The position numbers and the translations under genes are program-made. From an uncultured Bacteroides sp. (lineage in GTDB: Bacteria > Bacteroidota > Bacteroidia > Bacteroidales > Bacteroidaceae), in NCBI RefSeq assembly GCF_963677685.1, contig NZ_OY782187.1, positions 1 to 64,000 of the forward strand: DNA of 64,000 bases, in the 5' to 3' direction. Positions 8,473-18,284 of this stretch are shown here, one piece after another; the first letter of the stretch is position 1; every line of letters starts with the position of its first letter. The notes under the pieces were generated by a model. That model saw nothing but the letters and a program-made list of their open reading frames with translations, was not told the DNA's origin and did not search any database.

Positions 8473-9363
8473 ATGTTAGAAAAAAAGATAAAATGGTTAT
8501 GTAAAACAGGTGATAAAGTATTAACTATTTTATTTTGGACTTGTATGGCAGCTACCTTGTGGATTTTGCTTCAGGTTTTTTGCTTCACCTCTTTTAAAAT
8601 TCCTACTGACTCAATGGAACCTGTTTTATTGCCGGGAGATAATATCATTGTTAATAAATTACTTTTTGGAGGACGCTTGTTTAATCTGGTTGATGCAGCA
8701 GAGAATGAGCCTATTCAGATTCATAGAATGCCCGGGATCCAAAATATTAAGCGCAATGATGTTTTGGTATTCAACTTTCCTTATTCTAATAGATGGGACA
8801 GCATTACATTTGATGTGATGAAATATTATATAAAACGTTGTGTGGCTCTACCCGGAGATACTTTCTCGATAGTAGATGCACATTACTATGTAAAAGGCTG
8901 TTCGGATGTTTTGGGTAATGTGGAATCTCAAAACAACCTATTGGCTTTGTTGAATGAAGGAACACATAAGGAAATATATCTCAAAGGATACCCTCATGAT
9001 TCCTTGTTTGACTGGGATATACGCAACTTCGGTCCTCTTTATGTCCCGGCTAAAGGTAGCATCGTTATAATGAACAAGGCTAATGCCATTCTTTATAAGC
9101 AGCTTATCGAGTATGAACAAAAAATGAAAATACACATTTCAGGAGATACTGTTCTACTTAATAATCACCCGATAAAATGGTATCGGTTTCGGCAAAACTA
9201 TTACTTTATGGCTGGTGATAAAACTCGTGATTCACAAGATTCTCGCTATTGGGGATTGTTGCCCGAAGATTTCATTGTGGGTAAAGCTACTATGATTTGG
9301 AAGTCAGTAAGCCCAGCATCCAATAAATGGAGATGGAATAGAATTTTTAAAGGAATTGACTGA
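8473..9363 (+). CDS. lepB: Signal peptidase I, cluster-embedded copy
   Basis: 296 aa. One N-terminal membrane segment (about 15-38) is followed by the catalytic Ser47 in KIPTDSMEPVLLPGD and the general-base Lys121 in YIKRCVALPGD. The late conserved box reads GDKTRDSQDSRYWG near 255-268. All residues for Ser/Lys signal peptidase activity are present. A housekeeping copy would be expected elsewhere, so a copy inside an operon that opens with an NVEALA peptide suggests dedicated processing, perhaps after the A-L-A of the leader. That specificity is inference. Confidence 0.9.
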   Translation: MLEKKIKWLCKTGDKVLTILFWTCMAATLWILLQVFCFTSFKIPTDSMEPVLLPGDNIIVNKLLFGGRLFNLVDAAENEPIQIHRMPGIQNIKRNDVLVFNFPYSNRWDSITFDVMKYYIKRCVALPGDTFSIVDAHYYVKGCSDVLGNVESQNNLLALLNEGTHKEIYLKGYPHDSLFDWDIRNFGPLYVPAKGSIVIMNKANAILYKQLIEYEQKMKIHISGDTVLLNNHPIKWYRFRQNYYFMAGDKTRDSQDSRYWGLLPEDFIVGKATMIWKSVSPASNKWRWNRIFKGID

Positions 9364-9394
9364 ATTTGATATGTGAATCCAAAATAGAACTATT

Positions 9395-10264
9395 ATGAAA
9401 TACTTTTATTATTTATTGTTTGCATTATTGCTTTGTGGTTGTCAAGAGACAAAGAAAGAAAAAATAAGTCGTTTAGTTAATGAGTGGGAAAATAAAGAAA
9501 TACTTTTTCCCAAAAACTCATTTTTTACAATTTTTGCAAAAGATACCATTGCATTTGATACCGTTGATTGTGACTATAAGGTATTTACTTATATTGATTC
9601 TACAGGTTGTACTAGTTGTAAGTTGCAATTGTTGAAATGGAAAGGAGTAATAGCAAAATTTGATTCTTTAACTCATAATAATACGGCTTTCTTATTTTAT
9701 TTTCATCCGAAGAGTGCAAAAGAAATAGCTTATATCTTGAAGCGGGATAATTTTAATTATCCGGTGTGTATTGATGATGCAGATAGTATCAACAAATTGA
9801 ATCAATTTTCCGATGAAATGATGTTTCAAACTTTTCTTTTAGATAAAGAGAATAAAGTTCTTGCCATCGGAAATCCGGTTCATAACCCAAAGATTGAGAA
9901 ACTATACCTGAAATTAGCTATGGGAGAGTCATATACAGACAAGCCTATTCTTTCTCAAACAAAAATATCTGTCGATAAAGAGATGATCAATTTGGGAACT
10001 TTTGATTGGCAAAAAAAACAACAGGTCGCTTTCACAATACGTAATGAAGGAGATCAGCTTTTGGTAATTAATGGAGTGACTACCTCTTGCGGTTGTGTTT
10101 CGACAGAATATAACCATGAGCCTGTCCAAAAAGGAAAAAACTTAAAAATTCAAGTTTCGTATAAAGCGGATCATGCAGAACATTTTGATAAGACTATTAC
10201 GATTTATTGCAATGTTCCCTCTTCACCTGTGAAGCTTAGAATAAAAGGGGATGCTCGTAAATAA
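9395..10264 (+). CDS. Lipoprotein with thioredoxin-like domain and C-terminal DUF1573
   Basis: 289 aa. The lipobox is LCGC with Cys16. Residues 60-180 look like a thioredoxin-fold domain with a CxxC motif at 72-75 (TGCTSCKLQ). Residues 195-289 match DUF1573, an Ig-like domain, with FTIRNEGDQLLVINGV and TSCGCVSTEY. CxxC lipoproteins of this type can exchange disulfides in the periplasm. As the last gene of an operon that begins with a Cys-containing peptide, it may oxidise or reduce such peptides; this is inferred. A truncated relative lies at 28778-29048. Confidence 0.8.
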   Translation: MKYFYYLLFALLLCGCQETKKEKISRLVNEWENKEILFPKNSFFTIFAKDTIAFDTVDCDYKVFTYIDSTGCTSCKLQLLKWKGVIAKFDSLTHNNTAFLFYFHPKSAKEIAYILKRDNFNYPVCIDDADSINKLNQFSDEMMFQTFLLDKENKVLAIGNPVHNPKIEKLYLKLAMGESYTDKPILSQTKISVDKEMINLGTFDWQKKQQVAFTIRNEGDQLLVINGVTTSCGCVSTEYNHEPVQKGKNLKIQVSYKADHAEHFDKTITIYCNVPSSPVKLRIKGDARK

Positions 10265-10319
10265 AAAAAGCTTGGAACTTCTACACCATTAACTAGGGAA
10301 ATATTCTCTATTGGGGAAA

Positions 10320-10376
10320 TGTGACACAAATGTGACGATGAATATTTATTTGCATCGTACTTAAATCTTATGTTTG
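10320..10376 (+). promoter_or_regulatory. Shared promoter 2
   Basis: TGTGAC at 10320 and 10331, then ATATTTA in the -33 region and TATGTTTG at 10369-10376. It lies in the 300-bp gap after the DUF1573 gene and drives the peptide gene near 10563 with a long leader of about 180 nt. Confidence 0.85.
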
Positions 10377-10473
10377 AGAGTCATTATACTAACAAGGAGC
10401 GAATGATGAATATTCTCTAAAGATTTTCTCATTCATAGGAGGTCGTGGCAAAGAAAGATAGCAGATAAATTGT

Positions 10474-10498
10474 GAAAACGCAATATGCTTGCGTTTTC
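10474..10498 (+). promoter_or_regulatory. Perfect hairpin in the 5' leader of the second peptide gene
   Basis: GAAAACGCAA (10474-10483) and TTGCGTTTTC (10489-10498) form a 10-bp perfect stem with a 5-nt loop. It lies between promoter 2 and the peptide coding region. No T-run follows directly, so it may be a leader regulatory structure rather than a terminator. Confidence 0.5.
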
Positions 10499-10562
10499 CG
10501 TTGAAATGATAGATACGGAAAGAAATAAAAACGGATTATTAAATTCATAAAAAAGAGAATAA

Positions 10563-10787
10563 ATAAAAAAGAAAATTTTTGCGATTTTGATAGTCGTCGT
10601 AATTGCAACATTTGCAGGCTACAATATTTATCAGTCACAGAGAGCGGAAACAATATCTGATTTGATGCTGGCTAATGTGGAGGCATTGGCTCGTTATGAA
10701 GTGAATCCAGATTGTCGGAATGGATGTCTTTCATATTGTTATTGCTTCAAAATATATTCTAATATGAGAGAAGTACATTGGCAATAG
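10563..10787 (+). CDS. NVEALA-type peptide precursor without a normal start codon
   Basis: The open frame reads KKKIFAILIVVVIATFAGYN, then YQSQRAETISDLMLANVEALA, then a 31-residue core with four Cys (CRNGCLSYCYC). It aligns without gaps to the peptide at 32222 (FAGYN, SQR, NVEALA). At the place of that peptide's ATG the codon here is ATA; the next possible in-frame start is TTG at 10587, inside the hydrophobic segment. Either a rare ATA start is used or the gene is silenced. The start position is uncertain by about one base. It is the first gene after promoter 2. Confidence 0.6.
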   Translation: MKKKIFAILIVVVIATFAGYNIYQSQRAETISDLMLANVEALARYEVNPDCRNGCLSYCYCFKIYSNMREVHWQ

Positions 10788-10953
10788 TATCTCTAATCTT
10801 TGAATAACAAGGATTAAACCTACTACTAGTGTTGTATTATCGCATTTTTAGAATGTTAACTCTGTAATGTGTAAAGGTAGAAAGTGGCATTCTCGAAGAT
10901 ACACCTCTACCTTTCTTTTTCATTGTATCTTATGTAATTTATATATTTTTATT

Positions 10954-11964
10954 ATGAAGCATATATTACTTTTGGTATTAATCAGTGTTTTCTGGGGATG
11001 TTCTCATCGTTCAGGCGTTGATAAGCATTTAAACCATTCTGGCAATGTAATGGATGTAACAGAATTGGTGAAAGAGATTGTAATAGATTCACCATTTGTA
11101 GGAGGATTGGCGAGGCCTTATGTTATGGATAAATATTTCATACTAACTGACCCACAATCAGAAAAGAATCAAATTCTTTTTTTTGATAAAGAGAACTTTT
11201 CATATATCACGGGGATGGGGCTTTCTGGAGAAGGACCTAATGAAATAACTAGTTTAGGGGAACTTACACCTGATGAAAAACAGCGTTGTTTATATGTTGC
11301 AGATTATGGGAAAATGCAAATATCGGGTTATGATTTGGATAGTATTTTATTGAATCCGAATTGTTTGCCTAAGTACAAGTTTGATATAAATAAAACTACT
11401 ACACCGGTTATGTCTTCTTATGTCAATGATACTCTTTGCTATGCATGTTGCATGACAGCAAAACCGGGTGAGTTTTTTCAAGAATGTTTGGTTAAGTGGA
11501 ATGTGCAAACAGGAGATATACATCCATTGATTAGTGGACATCCGGATATTGAGAGAAAAAGATTTCATTATGCTACATCTATAGATAATAATTTGATTGC
11601 GATGAGCTATGACCATCATGACTTGTTGGCTACTTATGATCTTCAAGGAAATTTGAAGCATTATATTTATGGACCGAATTGGGATGATGCAACGAGCAAT
11701 GCTATGATTTATTATTATGGGAATATTATAATCTGTAATAATCGGATTATAGTAGGTTATTCTGGTAAAAGAAATCCTGATGTAGGTCAAGTACATGTAA
11801 CTAGTCTCATTGTCTATGATTTGGATGGTAATTATATAAAGACATTAAAGGTGGGCTATAGTGTTGTTTTATTTTGTTATGATTCTGAATATAATCGTAT
11901 AATTATGATTTTAGATGATGAAATTCAGTTTGCTTATTTGGAGTTGGATGGTCTTTTAGGGTAA
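10954..11964 (+). CDS. Class B beta-propeller lipoprotein
   Basis: 336 aa from the ATG at 10954, which gives a compact signal ending at Cys16 (FWGC); a longer frame from 10867 adds a non-signal tail. Motifs are GLSGEGPNEITSLGEL near 88, then IYGPNWDDATSN and VYDLDGNYIKTLKVGYSV. IYGPNWD and the QFAYLELDG ending are shared with the gene at 20698 (IYGPNWDNRT, QFAYLDVDG), so the two are sub-family partners. It is the first propeller after the second peptide gene. Confidence 0.8.
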   Translation: MKHILLLVLISVFWGCSHRSGVDKHLNHSGNVMDVTELVKEIVIDSPFVGGLARPYVMDKYFILTDPQSEKNQILFFDKENFSYITGMGLSGEGPNEITSLGELTPDEKQRCLYVADYGKMQISGYDLDSILLNPNCLPKYKFDINKTTTPVMSSYVNDTLCYACCMTAKPGEFFQECLVKWNVQTGDIHPLISGHPDIERKRFHYATSIDNNLIAMSYDHHDLLATYDLQGNLKHYIYGPNWDDATSNAMIYYYGNIIICNNRIIVGYSGKRNPDVGQVHVTSLIVYDLDGNYIKTLKVGYSVVLFCYDSEYNRIIMILDDEIQFAYLELDGLLG

Positions 11965-12243
11965 ATCAGTGAAGGTTGTAACTGATAAAAAGCATAATAA
12001 AGAGCGATTCGAAAAGATAAAACATTCTATTAGTATGAAAATTAGATCTTTAATACATTGTCAATAAGTATCATTGAGCATCTCATTGACTGATGAAACT
12101 CATCTGAGAGATCTCTTTGATAAAACAAAATTTCAAAATGATAAAGAACGATTCGGACCAAATGGATCAAGTTTATTTAATTTTTAATTTGTCCCAGTTT
12201 TAATGGGACACTAGTGTAACTAAATATAAAATTTATCAATGTA
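11965..12243. other. Intergenic gap without a recognised gene
   Basis: No coding frame with a signal peptide and no TGTGAC repeat were found. The near-repeat AAAGAGCGATTCG (about 11998) and AAAGAACGATTCG (about 12142) may be duplication debris. A short inverted repeat GTCCCA/TGGGAC lies at 12191-12209 just before the next gene. Confidence 0.4.
12191..12209 (+). repeat. Short inverted repeat GTCCCA-N7-TGGGAC
   Basis: The arms at 12191-12196 and 12204-12209 are perfectly complementary with a 7-nt loop. No T-run follows. It lies 34 bp before the next ATG, so it could be an operator or an mRNA structure. Confidence 0.35.
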
Positions 12244-13389
12244 ATGAAGAATATAATTCTTTTTTCAATCTGCATCTTATGCTGCTTTAGTTGTACCAAA
12301 TCACGAGTGAAATTGGCGAATATTCAAACAATAGAAGTACCGATAACAAGAAATGATAAGCCTGCAACGTTTGATTCTCTTTTTGAAATAGATAAATATA
12401 TTGTACTTGAAACAACTTCTGAGTCTATCATTCGAAAGATAGGTAAGGTTTCATTCTATAAAGACAATATCTATATACTAGATAAGGAGGAGAAAACTAT
12501 ACTCGTTTTTAGTAATAGAGGTGATTTCCTTATGAAATATAATCATTTGGGGCAAGGGCCGGGTGAATATATTGAATTGACTGATTTTTCTATAAAGAGA
12601 GATAGCATCTATATGCTAGATGGGATTAGAGGAGAATTGCTTGTTTATAACTTAAAAGATAGTTTGTTATCTGCCGATAAAGTTATGAAAGCGAAAGGAA
12701 TAGAAATATTAAATGATGGGAAATATGCGCTTAATATGGAGCTAGGACACGCAGATAAACAAAACGATATGGGGGGATATTATAGTTATTCTTGTCTGAA
12801 GAATAATCGGTTACTACATAGGGCTATTCCTTATAATAAAGAATTATGCGGTCTTTCTTTTTCGCAGGCAGAAGGAGGGGATGCCTTTTATCATTATCTA
12901 GACTCTACGTTCACTCTTTTCCCTTATAATGATACAATATATTACGTTAATAAACATGATGGAGGATTGTTTCCCTATCGCAGAGTAAAGGTTGGAGATG
13001 AGAAAATAGAAATGAATACAGATAAAGCAACTATTAAAGAGTTACGGAAAAAAGGAATTGTGTCTTCTGTCTTTTCATTCTATAAAATGCGGGGGAAAAT
13101 AATGTTTTCATACTATTATAATAATGAGAATAGGAAATATACGATTGCAGATGAGGGAGGAAATATTTTGTTTAATGGAGCCTTCGGTTTAGATATGAAT
13201 AAACTTCCAGTTCGTATGCTTGCTTTTGATTCAGATGAAAAGGATGAGCGGATTTTGAGTTTAGTACATTCATTTGAGTTGATTGGTCTGGCGAAGCATT
13301 ATACTGATAAAAGCCTTCTCTTAAATCAGATAGTTGCAAACATATCTGCTGAAGATAATTCAGTATTGATTTTTTATAAATTGAAATAA
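12244..13389 (+). CDS. Class A beta-propeller lipoprotein
   Basis: 381 aa. The lipobox is CFSC with Cys17. The class signature is complete: YIVLETTSESII at 53-64, GQGPGEYIELTDF at 103-115 and the C-terminal tail EDNSVLIFYKLK. It is the first of four consecutive class A genes (12244-17116) that seem to form a local expansion. It should be read from promoter 2 across a 280-bp gap. Confidence 0.8.
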   Translation: MKNIILFSICILCCFSCTKSRVKLANIQTIEVPITRNDKPATFDSLFEIDKYIVLETTSESIIRKIGKVSFYKDNIYILDKEEKTILVFSNRGDFLMKYNHLGQGPGEYIELTDFSIKRDSIYMLDGIRGELLVYNLKDSLLSADKVMKAKGIEILNDGKYALNMELGHADKQNDMGGYYSYSCLKNNRLLHRAIPYNKELCGLSFSQAEGGDAFYHYLDSTFTLFPYNDTIYYVNKHDGGLFPYRRVKVGDEKIEMNTDKATIKELRKKGIVSSVFSFYKMRGKIMFSYYYNNENRKYTIADEGGNILFNGAFGLDMNKLPVRMLAFDSDEKDERILSLVHSFELIGLAKHYTDKSLLLNQIVANISAEDNSVLIFYKLK

Positions 13390-13434
13390 ATCAATACTGT
13401 TAGATAGTTGCTGTATTGCTTTTTATAAGAAGAT

Positions 13435-14571
13435 ATGAAAAAAAATATTGTTTTATTTATTGTATTGGCTGTAATGTCGTGTAAAAACAAGAGTGTAGAA
13501 GAGTGTGGGCTTGCTTCCATCGATATTGATTCTTTAGCAAGTGAAATACCAGCCATAAAGAATCTTGTTTATATTCCTTTGGAAACGACTGAACTCTCCT
13601 TGATTGGTGATATAAATAAGGTGTTATATCGGAATCATATGTTTTTTATTTTTGATAAGCTTGCTAAAAAAGTCTTTGTCTTTGATGATAAGGGAGTGTT
13701 TTTATATGCTATTAATCATTTAGGAGAAGGGTCCGGAGAATATGTTTTACCTGCAGATATGGATGTTGATGAGTTAGGTAATGTCTATATCTCTGATTAT
13801 TCAACTAAGAGAATCATTCGATATAATGCCGGGGGGAGTCATGACTTTCAAGTTATTAAAATAGATGACTATTTTTTTGATTTTGCTGTTTTTGATCAAA
13901 AGACAATTTTTCTTGGTGATGTAGTTCGTGACGGTAAATTTAGCATTAATTTGGCCAAGTATGATACTAAAACAGGGAAAGTACTTATTCTAGATGAAAC
14001 AGATATAGGGATAAGAAAGCTCATTACTAGGTGCTCGGCACATTACTTTTTTCGATCAGGGAATACTTTGAACTATTATAAGCGCTTTTATCCTTTCATA
14101 TTTTCGTTAGGAGATAAAGACATTATATCTAAACGGGTGGAGATAAAATCTGAAAGATTACCTTCTGCTGGTATTATTTCGAAGTGGGAGAAAGCTGGTT
14201 CAAAAATGTCTATTCTAACAGATGAGAAATACATCCATGATGTTTCTTCCTTCTATGAGATTGATGATTATTTTTTTGTGACTTTTCAAGCGATACCGTT
14301 GGGCTATTCATTAATAAATAAGCATAGCGGAGAAGTATATAATTTTACATCTTTCTCCTCTCTTATTAAGGACCTTAATAGTTTTTCAGGTATCTTTGCA
14401 TCAGACGGACATTCTTTTGTGTCTTATTGTTATCCGACAATTGAGAATGTTCATAATATATTAAAGAGTAATAGTGCAATGACAGAAGAGACAAAGAAAA
14501 GAATGTATAATTTAGCTGAAGATTCAAATCCGATAATGATCGTTTTTGATTTTAACAGAGCGCTTAGATAG
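13435..14571 (+). CDS. Class A beta-propeller lipoprotein
   Basis: 378 aa. A very short signal ends at Cys16 (VMSC). YIPLETTELSLIGDI lies at 46-60, GEGSGEYVLPADM near 97 (a Ser replaces the Pro of GxGPxE) and DSNPIMIVFDFN at the C-terminus. It is spaced 45 bp from the previous gene and belongs to the same run. Confidence 0.8.
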   Translation: MKKNIVLFIVLAVMSCKNKSVEECGLASIDIDSLASEIPAIKNLVYIPLETTELSLIGDINKVLYRNHMFFIFDKLAKKVFVFDDKGVFLYAINHLGEGSGEYVLPADMDVDELGNVYISDYSTKRIIRYNAGGSHDFQVIKIDDYFFDFAVFDQKTIFLGDVVRDGKFSINLAKYDTKTGKVLILDETDIGIRKLITRCSAHYFFRSGNTLNYYKRFYPFIFSLGDKDIISKRVEIKSERLPSAGIISKWEKAGSKMSILTDEKYIHDVSSFYEIDDYFFVTFQAIPLGYSLINKHSGEVYNFTSFSSLIKDLNSFSGIFASDGHSFVSYCYPTIENVHNILKSNSAMTEETKKRMYNLAEDSNPIMIVFDFNRALR

Positions 14572-14615
14572 GGAATGATAATCGATATGTTCTATTTATG
14601 TATTTAATTAGTTTT

Positions 14616-15836
14616 ATGAAAATCTATGTGTTTTTCGTTTTTTTGTTCCTGTTAGGTTGCTCGAAAAAGGCAGAAGATAAAGCCAAATTTACTGATGCTG
14701 AGGTTGCAGAATTAATGCTTGATTCAACTCAAATGGCTCGTATTAGGATGGATTCTATAAAAGAAATAGACTTAAATGGTTTTTTAAAGAGACAAGGATT
14801 TAATTTTTGCGACATATTGAAAAATATTAATTTTATTCCTTTAGAAACGACTGAAAATAGTCTTATCTCGGATGTAAAGGATGTCCTTGTGACCGATTCA
14901 AATATATATATATGTGATTCGTATCAAGGAGGGAGTATTCCTATCTTCGATAATTACGGGCATTTCATTAAAAGACTAAAGAAGGGGCAAGGACCAGATG
15001 AAATTTTAAAACTGAAGAACATTGCTTTTGATAAAGAAAATAATGAATTAATAGTGTTTCATAGTCATTTCTTTTCTTACTTTACTCCTAACGGAGTATT
15101 TAAGCGAAGAGTGAAAATACCTCTGAACGCTTATTCTTTTGCAGTTACACCCTCGGGATATTTGTTCTATTCGATAAATGGGATGGATAATAAGCACCTA
15201 AACTTATCCGTAGAATATCAATTGCTAATTACTGATAAATCTTTTAAGTTAGAATCTATAGCTTTACCATATCTCTATAATCAAGATCTAAGATTAGAAG
15301 GGAATACTCGTTATTTAGCCTTGAATAATGGCATGATTAATATCACGTCTAAATTTAATGATACTATATATCAGTATGCTGGTAACAATGTGATACAAGC
15401 GAAAAAAGCTTTAAATATAAGTCAGCATGAAATTCCAACTCAGTACTTGAAAGGAAGCTATGAAAACTTAATGCCTAATCTATATCATAATAATTACTTT
15501 TTCTTTTTAGGTGAATATGCTACTAATGAGGTACATGATTACTTTAGAATATCGAATTTTTATACTAAAATATATGTTGAAATCTTTAGAGATAAAAAGA
15601 CAGGAAATTGTATTGGAGGAACAGATATCTCTATTGATCGGAGCTTAATTCCGTCTTTGGGTTTTCCTATATCGTCTCAAGGGTCTTTCTTTATTTCATA
15701 TTTTTTGCCGGGAAATGATGATATGAAACTATTGACAGATAAAATGATTCCGCAAAAGATGGTCGAGAAATTAAAGAAGCTAACGACGGATGATAATCCG
15801 GTTCTTATCTTCTATGAGTTAAAGGACTTTGATTAG
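14616..15836 (+). CDS. Class A beta-propeller lipoprotein
   Basis: 406 aa from the ATG at 14616 (signal MKIYVFFVFLFLLGC, Cys15); the frame opens six codons earlier but adds nothing to the signal. It has a longer N-terminal arm than its neighbours, so FIPLETTENSLISDV is at 73-87 and GQGPDEILKLKNI near 124. The tail is TDDNPVLIFYELK. It is one of the longest class A members; the extra 25 residues precede the first blade. Confidence 0.8.
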   Translation: MKIYVFFVFLFLLGCSKKAEDKAKFTDAEVAELMLDSTQMARIRMDSIKEIDLNGFLKRQGFNFCDILKNINFIPLETTENSLISDVKDVLVTDSNIYICDSYQGGSIPIFDNYGHFIKRLKKGQGPDEILKLKNIAFDKENNELIVFHSHFFSYFTPNGVFKRRVKIPLNAYSFAVTPSGYLFYSINGMDNKHLNLSVEYQLLITDKSFKLESIALPYLYNQDLRLEGNTRYLALNNGMINITSKFNDTIYQYAGNNVIQAKKALNISQHEIPTQYLKGSYENLMPNLYHNNYFFFLGEYATNEVHDYFRISNFYTKIYVEIFRDKKTGNCIGGTDISIDRSLIPSLGFPISSQGSFFISYFLPGNDDMKLLTDKMIPQKMVEKLKKLTTDDNPVLIFYELKDFD

Positions 15837-15949
15837 AAATTAGATTACATCTTTATCTTAAGAAAATATATTTTTGGTCAATAGCCTCTCTCTCTTAACT
15901 AGGTGCGTAACTTTTTGAATACTTTTTTTCTTGTAAAAAGCTAAATCTC

Positions 15950-17116
15950 ATGAAATATATATGTATTATATTACTGTTCTTTTTCTTTTATTCATGTCGA
16001 TCACATGAGTATAGAACTAAAGTTGATGTTTCCAACTTAGAAGAAATTACTATTGATCCACAGATGGGAGCTACTTTGCCGATGGATTCTCTTATAGAGA
16101 ATATTGATTTTATAAAACTTGAAACAAAAGCTGATCATTTAATAGGGAAAATATCCCAGATTTTGTTCGCCAAGGACCTTTTATTTGTGGTAGATAGCGA
16201 AATTTCGAAATCAATAAATGTCTTTGATCTAGAGGGACACTTTAAATATATGATATCTCATTTAGGAACTGGCCCTGGCGAGTATGTCGAAGTTTCAAAT
16301 GTTTGCATAGTTCCCGGAAAGGAACAAATAGCAATATTAGATAGGTCTCAGGGACGAATTATTTATTATAAATATAATGGGCAATATGTTTCAATGGAAC
16401 AAGTTCCTTTTATGAATGACTATTTTGAATATCTAAACTCAGGTAATAGGGCTTATGAAATATATGGAATGCATGATCCAAAGTTGGGAAATAATAATCA
16501 AAATTCATTGATTGTAGCGGATTCTACAGGCAATCTTATTTTTAGTTTTTTCAAGGATATATATAGAAAGGATTTTCATTATACTAAGAATAGAACTTTA
16601 CGTAAATTTGAGGGAAGCGTCTATTATAGCCCTAATATAAGCGATACGATCTATTTAGTGAAAGATTCTGTTGTAGAGGCCAAATACTATATTAACATTA
16701 CGCAAAAGAATGTCACTAATATGGGGTTTGAGACAAGAGAGCAATTTTATAGTTTGCTAAATGATGGATATTTCTTCAATGGAGATTTTATAGAGTTGAA
16801 AGATTTCACCTATATTAATATAATGGCTCCTTGGGGATACCCTAGTGTAGTGTATGTTCATTCAACGAAAAAAGCATTTTTAAATTCGGGTGTCGGTAGC
16901 CATCCTTTCTTTAGCTTTCTAATGGGTTCACCTAAAGCTCGATATAAGGAAAATTGTATTGTGTGTGATGTTCCATCTTACATCGTTTTAGCATCAAAGA
17001 CTAAATTATATGGTATTAAAAAATCTGACCCATTACTGGATCCTTTATTCGATGATCTAACGGAAGATTCAAATCCTATACTTTTCTTCTTTCATTTGAA
17101 TAAGAATCTGAAATAA
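15950..17116 (+). CDS. Class A beta-propeller lipoprotein
   Basis: 388 aa. The lipobox is FYSC with Cys16. FIKLETKADHLIGKI replaces the LETT form, GTGPGEYVEVSNV is intact, and the tail is EDSNPILFFFHLN. It sits 113 bp after the previous gene with no recognisable promoter between, and ends the class A run of the second operon. Confidence 0.8.
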   Translation: MKYICIILLFFFFYSCRSHEYRTKVDVSNLEEITIDPQMGATLPMDSLIENIDFIKLETKADHLIGKISQILFAKDLLFVVDSEISKSINVFDLEGHFKYMISHLGTGPGEYVEVSNVCIVPGKEQIAILDRSQGRIIYYKYNGQYVSMEQVPFMNDYFEYLNSGNRAYEIYGMHDPKLGNNNQNSLIVADSTGNLIFSFFKDIYRKDFHYTKNRTLRKFEGSVYYSPNISDTIYLVKDSVVEAKYYINITQKNVTNMGFETREQFYSLLNDGYFFNGDFIELKDFTYINIMAPWGYPSVVYVHSTKKAFLNSGVGSHPFFSFLMGSPKARYKENCIVCDVPSYIVLASKTKLYGIKKSDPLLDPLFDDLTEDSNPILFFFHLNKNLK

Positions 17117-17167
17117 ATTATTGTTATATTCAATAAAAATCACATTTAATTACTTATATTTGATATT

Positions 17168-18220
17168 ATGAAAACAATTCTTATTACAGCATTTGCGTTT
17201 TTTGTAGGTTGTGTGACGCATAATGATTCTCAGTTTAAAAAAGTAGAGCACTTTCCCTTAGAAAAGAGAGTTAAACTTGATAGCTTTAAAGTTAAGTCTG
17301 ATTTGTTTTTTGTTTCAGATATGGCTATTTTGGATGATAAATTAGTGACTCTGGATACTAAAAATGATGTTTTTTTTCAGTTTTTTGATTTACCTAAATT
17401 AGAATATATTGGTTCTCAAATTCATAAAGGGGATGGTCCTACAGAAGAAGTTTTAATTTTCCCATTTATAGAAAATGTAGGGGATAAGGCATTTGCTTAT
17501 CGTACTATTGATAAGATAAAAATAGTGTCTTATGATTTGGTAAATAGAAAGCTTTTTCTACTCAAATCTTATGCCGTTCCGCAAGAATTAGAAATATTAA
17601 ATTATTGTTTATTGAATAATAGTTTATGTGGATATGATATGTTTAAAAAAGCGGAGAAAGAATTTGTAAAATATGATTTTAGCACGCATAAAATTAAAAA
17701 CTTTGGCCCTTCCCTTCCCTCTGTCAGCTTTGCTGTTAGCGATGATAAAAAAAACATGCTATTTACCAAGGTGATGGTAAGTAAGGCAGATGGAACTCGT
17801 TTTGCTGCATTATATGATAAATTTCCATTGCTACGAATCTATGATAATAACGGAGAGTTGGTGTCTGAAACTGAATATTTAAATCGTCAACAGGCACCTA
17901 TCGGGTATACAAATAAAAACATGTCAATATCTGATATAAAAAGCACTACAATAAATTATATGCGAGTGAAGGCTACTCAAAAATATATATATGGATTGTA
18001 CTCTGGTAAAACTCATAAAGATTTAGCTGATTTGGGAATTGATGGGACTAGCTGCTGTTATGAAATACATATTTGGGATTGGAACGGAAATCCTGTTGCA
18101 AGGCTCATGCTCGATAAGAATGTGACTTGTTTTGCTGTATCACAAGATGATTCATGCATTGTGCTATATTCTTCTTTAAATGAAAATACTTTGTATAAGA
18201 TGAATATTCCTCTCTTTTGA
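17168..18220 (+). CDS. Class B beta-propeller lipoprotein
   Basis: 350 aa. The lipobox is FVGC with Cys15. GDGPTEEVLIFPF lies near 91, YIYGLYSGKTHKDL near 276 and IHIWDWNGNPVARLMLD near 300. It is the last gene of the second operon, and shared promoter 3 begins 64 bp after its stop. Confidence 0.8.
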   Translation: MKTILITAFAFFVGCVTHNDSQFKKVEHFPLEKRVKLDSFKVKSDLFFVSDMAILDDKLVTLDTKNDVFFQFFDLPKLEYIGSQIHKGDGPTEEVLIFPFIENVGDKAFAYRTIDKIKIVSYDLVNRKLFLLKSYAVPQELEILNYCLLNNSLCGYDMFKKAEKEFVKYDFSTHKIKNFGPSLPSVSFAVSDDKKNMLFTKVMVSKADGTRFAALYDKFPLLRIYDNNGELVSETEYLNRQQAPIGYTNKNMSISDIKSTTINYMRVKATQKYIYGLYSGKTHKDLADLGIDGTSCCYEIHIWDWNGNPVARLMLDKNVTCFAVSQDDSCIVLYSSLNENTLYKMNIPLF

Positions 18221-18284
18221 TATAAGAGCAAAAAAACTTGCAACTTTTATACTATTAGTTTAGATAGTAATTATTTTGGGGGGA

